From Methylophaga sp. (GTDB lineage: Bacteria > Pseudomonadota > Gammaproteobacteria > Nitrosococcales > Methylophagaceae), in assembly GCA_002706095.1 (NCBI GenBank), contig PAJP01000021.1, positions 310,001 to 374,000 of the forward strand: DNA of 64,000 bases, written 5' to 3'. The position numbers and the translations under genes are program-made. Below are positions 9,483 to 19,342 of this stretch, one piece after another; positions within the stretch are counted from its first letter, which is position 1, and every line of letters starts with the position of its first letter. The notes beneath the pieces were generated by a model. That model worked only from the letters and a program-made list of their open reading frames with translations. It searched no databases and was not told the DNA's origin.

Positions 9483-9803
9483 ATGGATAATGAACAACTT
9501 AAAGAAAATATGAGTAACAAAAATCAATGGACACGCATCATTTACATGGTGCTGTTTGCCATTATTTTGTATTTAAGCATGATGGTTGTCTGGCTTGTTG
9601 TGCTGGTTCAGTTACTGTTTGCCCTCATCACAGGTAAGCCGAATCCGGATATCGCTGATTTTGCAGCTGATCTATCTCAATATGTGTATCGTGTGGTGGC
9701 ATTTCTAACCTACACGAGTGAACGCCGTCCTTTTCCATTTAATGACTGGAAAAGTAATACGTTTCAACCTGAGGTGAGACCTGATAAAGATGACACCCTC
9801 TAA
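9483..9803 (+). CDS. DUF4389 membrane protein
   Basis: Small 106 aa protein of the DUF4389 family, function unknown. Two hydrophobic helices (~18-50) are followed by LITGKPN, YVYRVVAFLTY and a C-terminal RRPFPF motif, all typical of this family. A GGAGAG ribosome site precedes the ATG. It is divergent from the TRAP genes and 47 bp ahead of yaaA, so it may be cotranscribed with it. Confidence 0.8.
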   Translation: MDNEQLKENMSNKNQWTRIIYMVLFAIILYLSMMVVWLVVLVQLLFALITGKPNPDIADFAADLSQYVYRVVAFLTYTSERRPFPFNDWKSNTFQPEVRPDKDDTL

Positions 9804-9850
9804 CTCGCTGACATTTTTAACTTAATTATTTGAATTGATCAGGAAAATTT

Positions 9851-10621
9851 ATGCTGACCGTTATTTCTCCGGCAAAAACCTTAGATTTTGATACGCCACC
9901 CACAACACAAGAACACTCACAACCCCGATTTTTATCTCAGTCACAAGAATTGATTGACACCTTGCGTCAAATGAGCACAGCAGATATTGCCAGTCTGATG
10001 AAACTCAGTGATAAGTTAGCCGGGTTGAATGTAGCAAGATATGAGACCTGGCAAACGCCTTTTAATCTTGATAATGCAAAACAAGCCGTATTGGCTTTTC
10101 AAGGGGATGTTTATACAGGTCTCGATGCAGAAACGCTTAATGAAAAGCAGCTGACATTTGCACAAAAGCATCTCAGAATTTTGTCTGGTTTATACGGTGT
10201 ATTGAAACCTTTGGACCTGATTCAGCCTTATCGTCTTGAGATGGGGACTAAATTAGACAATGCCAAAGGTAAAGATCTCTATGCTTTTTGGGGTAGTGAC
10301 ATTCGCCAATCATTACAAGCTGAAGATGCCATGCAGGATGAGGTGCTGATTAATCTCGCTTCGAATGAATACTTTAAAGCAGTTGAAGCAAAAAAATTAA
10401 AGGCTCGAATCATTACACCCGTGTTTAAAGACTGGAAAAATGGTCAGTACAAAATGATCAGTTTTTATGCAAAAAAAGCACGAGGTATGATGAGTCGTTA
10501 CATCATTGAGCATGAGTTACAAGATCCTGATAGAATTAAGGATTTTGACACTGATGGCTATCGTTTCAGTGCCGATATGTCAAAAAAAGATGAATGGGTA
10601 TTTATTCGACACCAAGAATAA
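9851..10621 (+). CDS. yaaA: Peroxide stress protein YaaA
   Basis: UPF0246 family, 256 aa. In E. coli YaaA is OxyR-induced and lowers free intracellular iron during peroxide stress, and it binds DNA. Family landmarks visible are SPAKTLDF at the N-terminus, [19 protein letters not shown] in the middle, [11 protein letters not shown], and [15 protein letters not shown] near the C-terminus. The start is supported by AGGA seven bases before the ATG. I see no obvious OxyR site in the short upstream gap. Confidence 0.92.
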   Translation: MLTVISPAKTLDFDTPPTTQEHSQPRFLSQSQELIDTLRQMSTADIASLMKLSDKLAGLNVARYETWQTPFNLDNAKQAVLAFQGDVYTGLDAETLNEKQLTFAQKHLRILSGLYGVLKPLDLIQPYRLEMGTKLDNAKGKDLYAFWGSDIRQSLQAEDAMQDEVLINLASNEYFKAVEAKKLKARIITPVFKDWKNGQYKMISFYAKKARGMMSRYIIEHELQDPDRIKDFDTDGYRFSADMSKKDEWVFIRHQE

Positions 10622-10662
10622 ATTGACATGTGAGTTAAATGATAGCGTCAAGGAAGATAAAA

Positions 10663-12066
10663 ATGCGCTTGCAGTATGTATTGTTATTTGGGTGTTTCAT
10701 ATTACTGCAGGCGCCGGTTAATGCTCAGTCTGAACTCACATTAACGCAGACTGAGCAGAATTTTATTGACTCAATAGATGAAATTCATCTGTGCACCGAC
10801 CCCGACTGGATGCCTTATGAGGGGATCGATAAAAACGGCCAGTACACAGGCATCATGTCCAGCTTTCATGAATTATGGTCTCAAATGATGGGCAAACCCG
10901 TTGTTTTGATTCACACAGATAGCTGGGAACAATCCCTCGCGTTTATTAAACAAAAAAAGTGTGATGTTTTATCCAGCGCCCAGGACTTGGCTGAAAGACG
11001 CGACTATCTAACCGTTACTAAACCCCATATTCAGTATTCTCTAGCTCTAGCCACTCATCCTGATATTCCTTTCATCATTAACCTTGCTCAGGTCAAAGAC
11101 AAAAAATTTGTCATGGTGAAAGATTATGCAGCGATTAAATTAATCGAAAATAATTATCCAGACTTGACTATTATTGAAGTCAATAATGCAGGTGAGGGGC
11201 TTAAATTAGTTGAGAAAGGTATGGCGTTTGCCTTTATCGATACTGTACCGAGTATCAATTATCAAATGCTGGCTCACGGCGTTTCACATTTAAAAATAAG
11301 TGGTGTGCTTGATGAGCACTACGATATGTCGGTGGGAATAAGACGCGATTTACCTGAACTGTTATCCATTTATAACAAAGCCATTGACGCAACAAATGAG
11401 TCTCAGCGTCAGCAGATTATGAATCAATGGTTATCTGTGACGGTGCAATATGACTCTGATTATAGTTTGGTGTGGAAGCTACTCGCTGGCTTGCTGATTA
11501 TTCTGGCACTGTCCTTGTATCGCTACCGCGTCATTCACCGTCATAATCACGAGCTTCAAGCCGTAAATAAAAAACTGGTCCGTATGTCACAAAATGACCA
11601 GTTAACTGGCTTACCTAACCGATACTATTTACACGAAGCATTTGAAAAAGCCCTACAAACATATCACCGCTATCAGCATCAATTTTCTGTGATCATCATA
11701 GATATCGATCATTTCAAAAAAGTGAATGACACATATGGGCATACTGTTGGCGATGAAGTTATCAAGAAGATTGCTGATATGTTGTCTGATAATTTAAGAG
11801 ATACTGATATTGTTGGCCGGTGGGGCGGTGAGGAATTTTTAATTGTCTGTCCTGAAACCGATAATGTGGGGGCAAGAGCGGTAGCCGAGCATATGAGAGA
11901 GTTTATTGCGGGTACCGACTTTGGTTTGGAGGCTATACACATCACGGCAAGCTTCGGTGTCACTGAATATAATGAAAATGAAGCAGTTGATGAATGTATT
12001 AAACGTGCCGATATGGCTTTATATCGAGCAAAAGAGCAAGGCAGAAATCAAACCATTGTGTTTTGA
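10663..12066 (+). CDS. Diguanylate cyclase with periplasmic SBP_bac_3 sensor domain
   Basis: Membrane-anchored cyclic-di-GMP synthase. The start at 10663 (MRLQYVLLFG) has AAGGAAG six bases upstream and begins a clean signal peptide (to ~VNAQS); an in-frame ATG at 10639 lacks these. Residues ~35-260 form a periplasmic amino-acid-type solute-binding domain (LCTDPDWMPYEGID, DVLSSAQDLAERRDYL). A membrane helix follows at ~270-290, then a GGDEF domain (~310-467) with GGEEF and an RDTD I-site five residues before it. The ligand is unknown; such domains usually bind small polar metabolites. Confidence 0.9.
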   Translation: MRLQYVLLFGCFILLQAPVNAQSELTLTQTEQNFIDSIDEIHLCTDPDWMPYEGIDKNGQYTGIMSSFHELWSQMMGKPVVLIHTDSWEQSLAFIKQKKCDVLSSAQDLAERRDYLTVTKPHIQYSLALATHPDIPFIINLAQVKDKKFVMVKDYAAIKLIENNYPDLTIIEVNNAGEGLKLVEKGMAFAFIDTVPSINYQMLAHGVSHLKISGVLDEHYDMSVGIRRDLPELLSIYNKAIDATNESQRQQIMNQWLSVTVQYDSDYSLVWKLLAGLLIILALSLYRYRVIHRHNHELQAVNKKLVRMSQNDQLTGLPNRYYLHEAFEKALQTYHRYQHQFSVIIIDIDHFKKVNDTYGHTVGDEVIKKIADMLSDNLRDTDIVGRWGGEEFLIVCPETDNVGARAVAEHMREFIAGTDFGLEAIHITASFGVTEYNENEAVDECIKRADMALYRAKEQGRNQTIVF

Positions 12067-12076
12067 TTGAACAATA

Positions 12077-12592
12077 GTGCGACGTTTATTTTTTGCATTA
12101 TGGCCAGATGAGCTCACCAGAACGAGACTCAAGTTGTTATCTCAACAGTGTGATCAGCTTGGGTTGAGAAAATTAAAGCCAAGTAATTTTCACATGACAT
12201 TGTTTTTTATTGGCAATGTCGAAGAACGACTTGTCACCATTTTGCTTGAGCGAGCCAAAAATATTCGAGTAACGCCAATATCACTTGAGTTTAACGAGCT
12301 GGATTATTGGCCGAAACCAAAAGTATTGTGCCTGACCTGTCAAAGACAACCCATGTCTTTATATAACTTGGTGAATGCATTAAATCTGATGATGGCAGAT
12401 CTACCTATAAGACAGGAAGCTCGTCCATTTCGTGCCCACATCACGCTAGCAAGAAAAGCAAAAAAACGGCCTCGCATCACATTTAAACCCGTGTCATTAG
12501 CAGCTGAATCTTTTGCACTGGTTGAGTCTATATCCACTGAAGATGGTATCCAGTATCAGGTTATAGAGAGTTGGCCACTTCGTGAGGGATAA
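12077..12592 (+). CDS. thpR: RNA 2',3'-cyclic phosphodiesterase
   Basis: LigT/2H phosphoesterase of 171 aa that opens 2',3'-cyclic phosphates to 2'-phosphates. Both catalytic HxTx motifs are present: HMTL (~residue 40) and HITL (~125). The start is GTG (MRRLFFALWP), matching the usual RLFFALWP opening. It lies 10 bp after the cyclase, so the two are likely cotranscribed. Its stop is only two bases from the stop of the convergent TetR gene. Confidence 0.92.
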   Translation: MRRLFFALWPDELTRTRLKLLSQQCDQLGLRKLKPSNFHMTLFFIGNVEERLVTILLERAKNIRVTPISLEFNELDYWPKPKVLCLTCQRQPMSLYNLVNALNLMMADLPIRQEARPFRAHITLARKAKKRPRITFKPVSLAAESFALVESISTEDGIQYQVIESWPLREG

Positions 12593-12594
12593 TT

Positions 12595-13242
12595 TTATTT
12601 ACTTAATGTCGGCTCAGATTGCCAGGTAGCCGATTCAGCAAACCAGAATTCTTCTTTCACCCCAAGTAAACGATACAAGCCCTCAGGCAGATCTTTTCTC
12701 ACGGTCGAGATATCAGGCTGAAGATGAGAAAAACTCATCACACCGTGAATGTAGTTATACATCATCCGGCCTAAGCTTTCTGGTTCTGTTTTATAGTGTA
12801 AATAACCCGCAGAGTCCAGTGCTCTAACAAGTGCAATATCATAGTTAATAGCGGTTTGTGATAGAGAGCGTAACGCCTCTAACACCATTTCATCATCTGT
12901 ACCAATTTGAGCGCCCGCATTAAAAAATGGGCAGCCTGGTATGCGTTTGTTTGGGGTATTGATTTTAGATTTAAAAACGAATTCGATGAGATTTTCGAGT
13001 TGTTGAAGTGGGGTGTGTAGCGGCGAAAAAACCGAGTCCAGATCAGCTCTTATCACTTGCCAGTAATAACTCGCTGCTTCACAAAACAAAGAGGCTTTAG
13101 ACTCGAAGTGGTGATAGAACGCACCTTTAGTGACGCCTGCCTGACGACAGATATGATTGACGCCCACGCAGTTATAATTGCTTTGCCAGATCAGCTCCAG
13201 TGCTGTGGCTAATAGTCTTTCTCGAGTCTCTGTAACAGACAT
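12595..13242 (-). CDS. TetR family repressor of the RND efflux operon
   Basis: 215 aa regulator. The N-terminal HTH (~8-55) shows ICRQAGVTKGAFYHHFESK, typical of TetR proteins. The C-terminal ligand-binding part (~60-215) is TetR_C-like. I chose the ATG at 13242 (MSVTETRERL); an earlier in-frame codon at 13338 would add 32 residues not seen in the family. It is divergent from the adaptor/pump operon, with a matching palindrome inside that operon's promoter, so local repression of efflux genes is the likely job. Confidence 0.9.
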   Translation of the reverse strand: MSVTETRERLLATALELIWQSNYNCVGVNHICRQAGVTKGAFYHHFESKASLFCEAASYYWQVIRADLDSVFSPLHTPLQQLENLIEFVFKSKINTPNKRIPGCPFFNAGAQIGTDDEMVLEALRSLSQTAINYDIALVRALDSAGYLHYKTEPESLGRMMYNYIHGVMSFSHLQPDISTVRKDLPEGLYRLLGVKEEFWFAESATWQSEPTLSK

Positions 13243-13424
13243 ATATGTATAAACCGTTCGTTTAATTGGATAGTATAAATACCGCTTGGTTTGTGTGACA
13301 AGAAAAATGGCTGAATAAATCCCTCCTGTTTTTGTCATCAGACATATTACATCTACCTTTTTAAGGGGTATATGGTTGTTTTATATAAAACTTAGTGAAA
13401 AGTTGACTATTTTTATCAGCCATA

Positions 13425-13454
13425 TTGACTAGCATACCGGTCGGTATGTATTCT
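13425..13454 (+). promoter_or_regulatory. Promoter with TetR-type operator between -35 and -10
   Basis: TTGACT (13425-13430) and TATTCT (13449-13454) are separated by 18 bp. The spacer holds the inverted repeat CATACCG-gt-CGGTATG (13433-13448). This places a repressor directly over the promoter of the RND operon. Confidence 0.7.
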
Positions 13455-13525
13455 ATTGCGATTTATCCTGCCAAGGATAGTTTTTATAGGGACCTGCCAG
13501 AGCTGTCTGGCTCACGGAGATTTTC

Positions 13526-14716
13526 ATGTCTGAATTATCATCAAATCATCAAAACCGTGGCTGGTTAAAGCTGATTCTGTTTATTTTTGTTTGTATTGCT
13601 GCTGGCGCAGCGTATATGTCTTATGCAAATGAAGGTGAAGAGCCGGCTCAAGCAGCAGCGCCCAACACGCCGCCGCCACCTGTCGCAGAGGTCATTACAC
13701 TTCAACCGGAAGAAGTCCGTATCTGGACTCGCTTCTCAGGTCGTCTCAGTGCGGTAGATAAAGCGGATATCAAACCTTTGGTTGGTGGCGAACTTCAAAA
13801 AGTCTTGTTTGATGATGGTCAATTAGTGGAGAAGAATGAACTGCTGTTTGTTATCGACCCACGTCCATACAAAGCCGCTTTAGCCAGCGCTGAGGCACAA
13901 CTGGCATCAGCTAAATCAAGAGCGACATTAGCGAAAGATGAGTTAGTCCGTGCGGAAAGATTAGTTAAAGATAAATTAGTCTCAGACAGCGTGTTTGACG
14001 CAGCAAAAAATGAGAATCAGGTCTCTGTGGCTGCCATACGTGAAGCCGAAAGTGCTGTCTCACAAGCAAAGCTTAATCTGAACTATTGTTATATCCGCGC
14101 TCCTTTTGCCGGGCGAGTCAGCCGCGCAGAATTAACGGTAGGTAACATTATTGAAACTACACCAAGTGCGCCTGTATTAACCACTCTCGTGGCGAATGAT
14201 CGTTTTTATGCTGAGTTTGATATAGATGAGCAAACCTATATCAAAATGATGAGAAATAATCATGCCGAGCAGAAAATGCCAGTCGATATGACATTGGCAG
14301 CAGATGAAAGTGTGGTCTATCACGGTGAAATCCATTCTTTAGATAACCAGTTAGATATTGCTAGCGGCACTATCCGAGCACGCGCCATTTTTGATAACAA
14401 AGATGGGGCATTAACACCTGGAATGTACGCCAATGTCAGAGTCGGGGCTGCTGAGAAACAACAGGCTTTATTGATCCCAAATCGGGCTATTGGCACTAAC
14501 CAAGATAAGAAGTTTGTTTTTGTTATCAACGCTGAAAATCAGGCTGTGTATAAGGAAGTACAGTTAGGCGGACATCATCAAGGTAAACGTCTGGTTTTAT
14601 CTGGATTAAACACGGGTGACCGAGTCGTAGTGAATGGCTTGTCTCATATCCGTGCGAATATGGTGGTGTCGCCTAAATCAGTGGCTGAAACAGATGAACC
14701 CGCCACGACAGAATAA
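13526..14716 (+). CDS. RND efflux periplasmic adaptor subunit
   Basis: Membrane fusion protein linking the inner-membrane pump to an outer-membrane channel, 396 aa. An N-terminal membrane anchor (~12-32) has no lipobox, and a proline-rich linker (PPPPVAEV) follows. Next come the lipoyl/barrel-sandwich halves, a coiled-coil hairpin rich in Ala (~110-180), the beta-barrel and the membrane-proximal domain. It is of the MexE/AcrA type and is followed 46 bp later by its pump gene. No outer-membrane factor gene is present in the operon. Confidence 0.92.
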   Translation: MSELSSNHQNRGWLKLILFIFVCIAAGAAYMSYANEGEEPAQAAAPNTPPPPVAEVITLQPEEVRIWTRFSGRLSAVDKADIKPLVGGELQKVLFDDGQLVEKNELLFVIDPRPYKAALASAEAQLASAKSRATLAKDELVRAERLVKDKLVSDSVFDAAKNENQVSVAAIREAESAVSQAKLNLNYCYIRAPFAGRVSRAELTVGNIIETTPSAPVLTTLVANDRFYAEFDIDEQTYIKMMRNNHAEQKMPVDMTLAADESVVYHGEIHSLDNQLDIASGTIRARAIFDNKDGALTPGMYANVRVGAAEKQQALLIPNRAIGTNQDKKFVFVINAENQAVYKEVQLGGHHQGKRLVLSGLNTGDRVVVNGLSHIRANMVVSPKSVAETDEPATTE

Positions 14717-14762
14717 TGATGGCAATCAGTTAAATCGCTTTGTAGCGTAACGAAGGAACGCG

Positions 14763-17700
14763 ATGAATATCTCAAAGTTTTTTGTGGACAGACCCATTTT
14801 CGCGGGTGTTTTATCCATTCTTATTTTTATTGCCGGTTTACTGTCAATGTTTCAGTTACCGATATCAGAATATCCGGAAGTCTCACCGCCATCTGTTGTC
14901 GTTAATGCTCAGTTCCCAGGTGCTAACCCAAAAGTCATCGCTGAAACCGTGGCTCGTCCATTGGAAGAACAGCTGAGTGGTGTAGAAAACATGATTTATA
15001 TGTTTTCTCAGGCTACCTCAGATGGTCGTATGACACTCACGGTCACGTTCAAAATTGGTACCGATCCTGATCTTGCTCAACAGATGGTGCAAAACCGCGT
15101 CACTCAGGCAACACCAAGGCTGCCCGAAGTCACGCGTCAGCTTGGTGTAACGGTAGTGAAAAGTGCACCTGACCTGACGATGGTGGTGCATTTAACTTCT
15201 CCAGATAAGCAGTATGATGAGTTATATCTGCGTAACTATGCCGTGCTACATGTCAAAGATGAATTAGCCAAAGTAGAAGGTGTGGGGCAGGTACGTCTGT
15301 TTGGTTCAGGTGACTACGCGATGCGTATCTGGCTTAATCCTGAAAAAGTGGCCGAACGTGGTCTGACAGCCATGGATGTGATTGCTGCGATCAGAGAACA
15401 AAACGTTCAGGTTGCAGCAGGTATCATTGGTGGTTCACCGATGACGGAGCCGGTTGATGTGCAATTGCCTATCAATGCCAAAGGCCGGCTGGAGTCACCT
15501 GAAGAATTCGAAAATATTATTATCCGAGCGGGTAGCGATGGTCAGGTGACGCGTTTAAAAGATGTCGCGCGAGTGGAGCTGCAAGCGGCTGAATTCAGCC
15601 TGAATTCAATGCTGGATAACCAACCTGCCGTCGCGATTCCTATTTTCCAATCACCTGGCGCAAACGCGATTAATATCTCTGATAATATTCGCAGCACCAT
15701 GGCGAAGTTAAAAAATAACTTCCCGGAAGGTGTTGATTACAGCGTTGTCTATGACCCGACAGTGTTTGTTCGTGATTCGATTAAGGCGGTTATTAAAACC
15801 TTATTGGAAGCGCTTGTTTTAGTTGTTATCGTGGTGGTGGTGTTCTTACAGACCTGGCGTGCATCTTTAATTCCGCTGTTGGCTGTACCGGTATCGATTA
15901 TCGGCACATTTGCCTTAATGCATGTGTTTGGTTTTTCAATTAATACGTTGTCTTTATTTGGACTGGTTCTAGCGATTGGTATCGTGGTGGATGACGCCAT
16001 CGTGGTAGTGGAAAACGTGGAGCGGAACATTGAAAATGGCTTGTCACCGTTAGAAGCCAGTTATCAGGCTATGCGCGAGGTCAGCGGGCCGATTGTAGCG
16101 ATATCCCTGACCTTGGTGGCCGTGTTCGTGCCAATCGCTTTTGTCAGTGGTTTAACCGGGCAGTTTTATCAGCAGTTCGCTTTAACGATCGCTATTTCAA
16201 CCGTCATTTCTGCTGTTAACTCTTTAACATTGAGCCCGGCATTATCGGCACTGTTACTGAAAGGGCATGATGCACCGAAAGATAAGCTGACACGAATAAT
16301 GGATTTTCTGTTTGGCTGGTTCTTTAATATCTTTAATAAGACCTTTAAAAAAGCGTCGAATGGCTACTCGAGCTCAGTTGGTGGCCTGCTTAAACATAAA
16401 GTCTTAATGTCATTTTTGTATATCATCCTGTTGGGGATGACAGTTTACGGACTAAATGGTTTACCCAAAGGCTTTGTCCCTGCACAGGATAAGCAATATT
16501 TAATCAGTTTTGCCCAGCTGCCCGATGGCGCTTCTTTAGCTCGTACTCAGGAAGTGATCAAGGAGATGGGACGACTGGCACTGGAAGAACCAGGCGTACA
16601 GAGCGCCGTTCAGTTTCCTGGGCTTTCGGTAAATGGTTTTACCAATAGTCCAAGTGCTGGGATTGTGTTTGTGACATTGGAGTCATTTGATAAACGGCAT
16701 TCACCTGATTTATCTGCTGCTGCGATTGCAGGCCGCTTGCAGGCAAAATATGCGCAGGTGGAAGAGGCCTTTATCGCCATATTCCCACCACCACCTGTAC
16801 GTGGTCTAGGGACGACGGGTGGCTTCAAGCTACAGATTGAGGATCGTGCTGATTTGGGCTATGAGAAACTGGCTGAAGTCGTTGGGCAAGTCCAAGGTCA
16901 AGCCTGGCAGAGTCCGGCGCTGACCAGTGTGTACTCAAACTATAAAATCAATGTGCCACAGCTTTATGCTGATTTGGACAGAACAAAAGCGAAACAGCTC
17001 GGCTTAAACATCAAAGATATTTTTGACACCATGCAGATTTATCTGGGGTCGCTTTATATCAATGACTTTAACCAGTTTGGTCGTACCTATCAGGTTATTG
17101 CTCAGGCTGATTCAGATTATCGTAATGCGCCCGATGATGCGTTGAATTTAAAAGTACGTAATAGCAATGGTGATATGGTGCCATTAGGAAGCGTGCTTGA
17201 GATGAAAGAGAGTTATGGGCCGGAAAGTGCCGCTCACTACAATGGTTATCTCGCGGCAGATTTAAATGGTAATGCGGCGCCTGGCTATTCCAGTGGACAA
17301 GCACAGGATGCCATTAGCGAAATTCTGGAGAAAACCCTACCTTCAGGCATGGAGTTTGAATGGACTGACTTAACCTATCAACAAGTCATTAGTGGGAATA
17401 CTGCCTTATTTATTTTCCCATTGTGTTTGTTACTGGTGTTCTTAGTTTTAGCGGCACAATATGAGAGTTTAATCTTGCCATTGGTCGTTATCACCATTGT
17501 GCCATTATCGATTCTGGCTGCAGTAACGGGTGTCTGGTTAACCGATGGGGATAGTAATATCTTCACCCAGATCAGTTTCTTTGTGTTGGCGGGGCTGGCC
17601 AGTAAAAATGCCATATTGATTGTTGAGTTTGCCCGAGAGCTTGAAATCGATGGCATGGAAACGGTAAAAGCGGCTATCAAAGCCAGCCGTATGCGTTTAA

Positions 17701-17927
17701 GACCAATTTTAATGACATCATTCGCCTTCATTATGGGCGTGGTACCGATGGTTTTATCTACCGGTGCCGGTTCCGAAATGCGTAATGATATTGGTGTCAC
17801 TGTATTCTCAGGCATGCTCGGGGTCACATTCTTCGGCTTGTTCTTTACCCCGGTTTTCTATGTGATGTTAAGAAAACTGGAAGGTAAACGCCGTTACCAT
17901 AGTCACAATCATGTGGTAATGAAATAA
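14763..17927 (+). CDS. RND multidrug efflux pump, HAE1 family permease
   Basis: 1054 aa proton-driven inner-membrane pump with the full AcrB/MexF architecture: helix 1 at the N-terminus (FFVDRPIFAGVLS), large periplasmic loops at ~35-335 and ~560-865, and twelve helices. The proton-relay pair DD in GIVVDDAIVVVENVER (TM4) is present, as is GLASKNAILIVEFARE in TM10-11. Closest in feel to MexF/OqxB pumps, but substrates cannot be inferred. It is cotranscribed with the adaptor and probably uses a TolC/OprM protein encoded elsewhere. Confidence 0.94.
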   Translation: MNISKFFVDRPIFAGVLSILIFIAGLLSMFQLPISEYPEVSPPSVVVNAQFPGANPKVIAETVARPLEEQLSGVENMIYMFSQATSDGRMTLTVTFKIGTDPDLAQQMVQNRVTQATPRLPEVTRQLGVTVVKSAPDLTMVVHLTSPDKQYDELYLRNYAVLHVKDELAKVEGVGQVRLFGSGDYAMRIWLNPEKVAERGLTAMDVIAAIREQNVQVAAGIIGGSPMTEPVDVQLPINAKGRLESPEEFENIIIRAGSDGQVTRLKDVARVELQAAEFSLNSMLDNQPAVAIPIFQSPGANAINISDNIRSTMAKLKNNFPEGVDYSVVYDPTVFVRDSIKAVIKTLLEALVLVVIVVVVFLQTWRASLIPLLAVPVSIIGTFALMHVFGFSINTLSLFGLVLAIGIVVDDAIVVVENVERNIENGLSPLEASYQAMREVSGPIVAISLTLVAVFVPIAFVSGLTGQFYQQFALTIAISTVISAVNSLTLSPALSALLLKGHDAPKDKLTRIMDFLFGWFFNIFNKTFKKASNGYSSSVGGLLKHKVLMSFLYIILLGMTVYGLNGLPKGFVPAQDKQYLISFAQLPDGASLARTQEVIKEMGRLALEEPGVQSAVQFPGLSVNGFTNSPSAGIVFVTLESFDKRHSPDLSAAAIAGRLQAKYAQVEEAFIAIFPPPPVRGLGTTGGFKLQIEDRADLGYEKLAEVVGQVQGQAWQSPALTSVYSNYKINVPQLYADLDRTKAKQLGLNIKDIFDTMQIYLGSLYINDFNQFGRTYQVIAQADSDYRNAPDDALNLKVRNSNGDMVPLGSVLEMKESYGPESAAHYNGYLAADLNGNAAPGYSSGQAQDAISEILEKTLPSGMEFEWTDLTYQQVISGNTALFIFPLCLLLVFLVLAAQYESLILPLVVITIVPLSILAAVTGVWLTDGDSNIFTQISFFVLAGLASKNAILIVEFARELEIDGMETVKAAIKASRMRLRPILMTSFAFIMGVVPMVLSTGAGSEMRNDIGVTVFSGMLGVTFFGLFFTPVFYVMLRKLEGKRRYHSHNHVVMK

Positions 17928-17939
17928 AGCCCGGCTTTA

Positions 17940-19244
17940 TCAGCGACGGGCGGTAATCGTCCGCCCGTCTGCTGTTTTCAAGACTAGTGCACCATTAATG
18001 CTGATATCCAGCGACTCAACATCGGCTAAGGTCGTCAAAAATACCTTTTCCTGATTCATGATGGCCACTGGACAGACTTTCTGCGTAGTGATGGCAGAAG
18101 CAACGTCCAGCCGTTCATTGAACTCATAAGCTGTGCTGTACTGATTACAAGAGGTAAAGCCTGATAAGCGGCCTTGATCATCGAAGGTCATGGTCAGACG
18201 TGAAAAATCAATAATGCCTTGCTGATTGATATCCTGAACAATCCACTCCTGTCCAACCAATAAGTCACGGCTGTGCCCTCCACATCCCTGAAAATCGAGA
18301 TTATCTAAACGGACATTGACCTGATACGGGTAGGGTAATCCCGACATATCGTCACGGCATAGCGTTGCTAAGGTTTCAACTTTGATATAACGAGTGTCTG
18401 AATAGGCTTTCAATTCAAAACCAGCATGGTAAATATGCAATTCAGTTTCGCCGAGGACGCTCTGTTTCTGTCCACCATCCCATGTCATGATGACCTGGTC
18501 GTATGTGGCTGAAAGAGACCATTCTGGTTCGTGTCCCTGAGCGCGAAATGGGAGTTGTTCGACTTGATCCTGGTTCACAGCAGTGCAGTGACTCCAACTC
18601 ATATCAGCAATCGTCAAAATGCCCTGATGGCCTTTATTCCAGAAGTTGACCAATTTATCTTTAGACTGGTACTTGCTTCCTGAGGCACTGGGTACTTGAA
18701 ACAGCATATACAAATCATCATTCATTTTGAGCTGCATGGATTCATTCTCAATAACGGTGGTGATCTGCTGCTCGCCACATTGAAACATGACCGTATGACT
18801 GTTTTGATGTTCAGGTGGCTGGAAAGAGATCAAATTGAGCACACCCAGTGATACTTCATGCGTGTCAGTGGGAATCAGATTCAGCTCATCTGTGGTCCAG
18901 ATTAATTCCCCTTCTTTATTCTGAATAGAAGCACGAAGTGCATAATTTTCATCAGCATTGAGTTGGTCTTTGAACACCTGCAGCTGAAAATCAATAGGCA
19001 CTTGGCGGTTGCCGAGAGAGATAGTTTTTTCAGCTACCACTTCCCCATTTTTTTGGGCGCTGGTGATGTTTTCGAGTTTAATGATGAGTTTGGAATGCTT
19101 GGGTAACGCGATACGTTCGCGATAGCTTATTTTGCCACTGATCGTGAGCTGTTGTTGTTTGAGTGTTTGTTGAGCAGAGTCTGAATCACATCCGAGTAAT
19201 ATCAGACTCATCAACACCAATATGAACAAACGGTACAAGGGCAT
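17940..19244 (-). CDS. Multidomain lipoprotein (YbaY, MliC-like, COG3650 and META domains)
   Basis: 434 aa protein with a lipobox ending LILLGC (Cys19), so it is lipid-anchored in the envelope. Four parts can be distinguished. First is a YbaY-like beta domain (~35-135, LTISGKISYRERIALP). Second is an MliC-like lysozyme-inhibitor domain (~150-205, with FQCGEQQ, SASGSKYQS and FWNKGHQG). Third is a COG3650-type segment (~225-320, RAQGHEPEWSL, CGGHSRDLL). Fourth is a META/HslJ-like domain (~325-430, TFDDQGRLSGFTSCNQY, CPVAIMNQE). Lysozyme inhibition is inferred from the second domain only. It stands alone on the minus strand. Confidence 0.78.
   Translation of the reverse strand: MPLYRLFILVLMSLILLGCDSDSAQQTLKQQQLTISGKISYRERIALPKHSKLIIKLENITSAQKNGEVVAEKTISLGNRQVPIDFQLQVFKDQLNADENYALRASIQNKEGELIWTTDELNLIPTDTHEVSLGVLNLISFQPPEHQNSHTVMFQCGEQQITTVIENESMQLKMNDDLYMLFQVPSASGSKYQSKDKLVNFWNKGHQGILTIADMSWSHCTAVNQDQVEQLPFRAQGHEPEWSLSATYDQVIMTWDGGQKQSVLGETELHIYHAGFELKAYSDTRYIKVETLATLCRDDMSGLPYPYQVNVRLDNLDFQGCGGHSRDLLVGQEWIVQDINQQGIIDFSRLTMTFDDQGRLSGFTSCNQYSTAYEFNERLDVASAITTQKVCPVAIMNQEKVFLTTLADVESLDISINGALVLKTADGRTITARR
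17945..17977 (+). terminator. Possible terminator of RND operon
   Basis: GACGGGCGG and CCGCCCGTC form a 9-bp stem with a 7-nt loop, followed by TGCTGTTTT. It lies inside the 3' end of the convergent lipoprotein gene. The U-tract is imperfect. Confidence 0.4.
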
Positions 19245-19342
19245 AATATGTCATCCTGAATCTAGTCCTGAGTATGCATCATAAATGTAACCTGTACAGC
19301 CAAGCTATCACATCAAGTCGTCATCCATGACGTATCTTAGAT

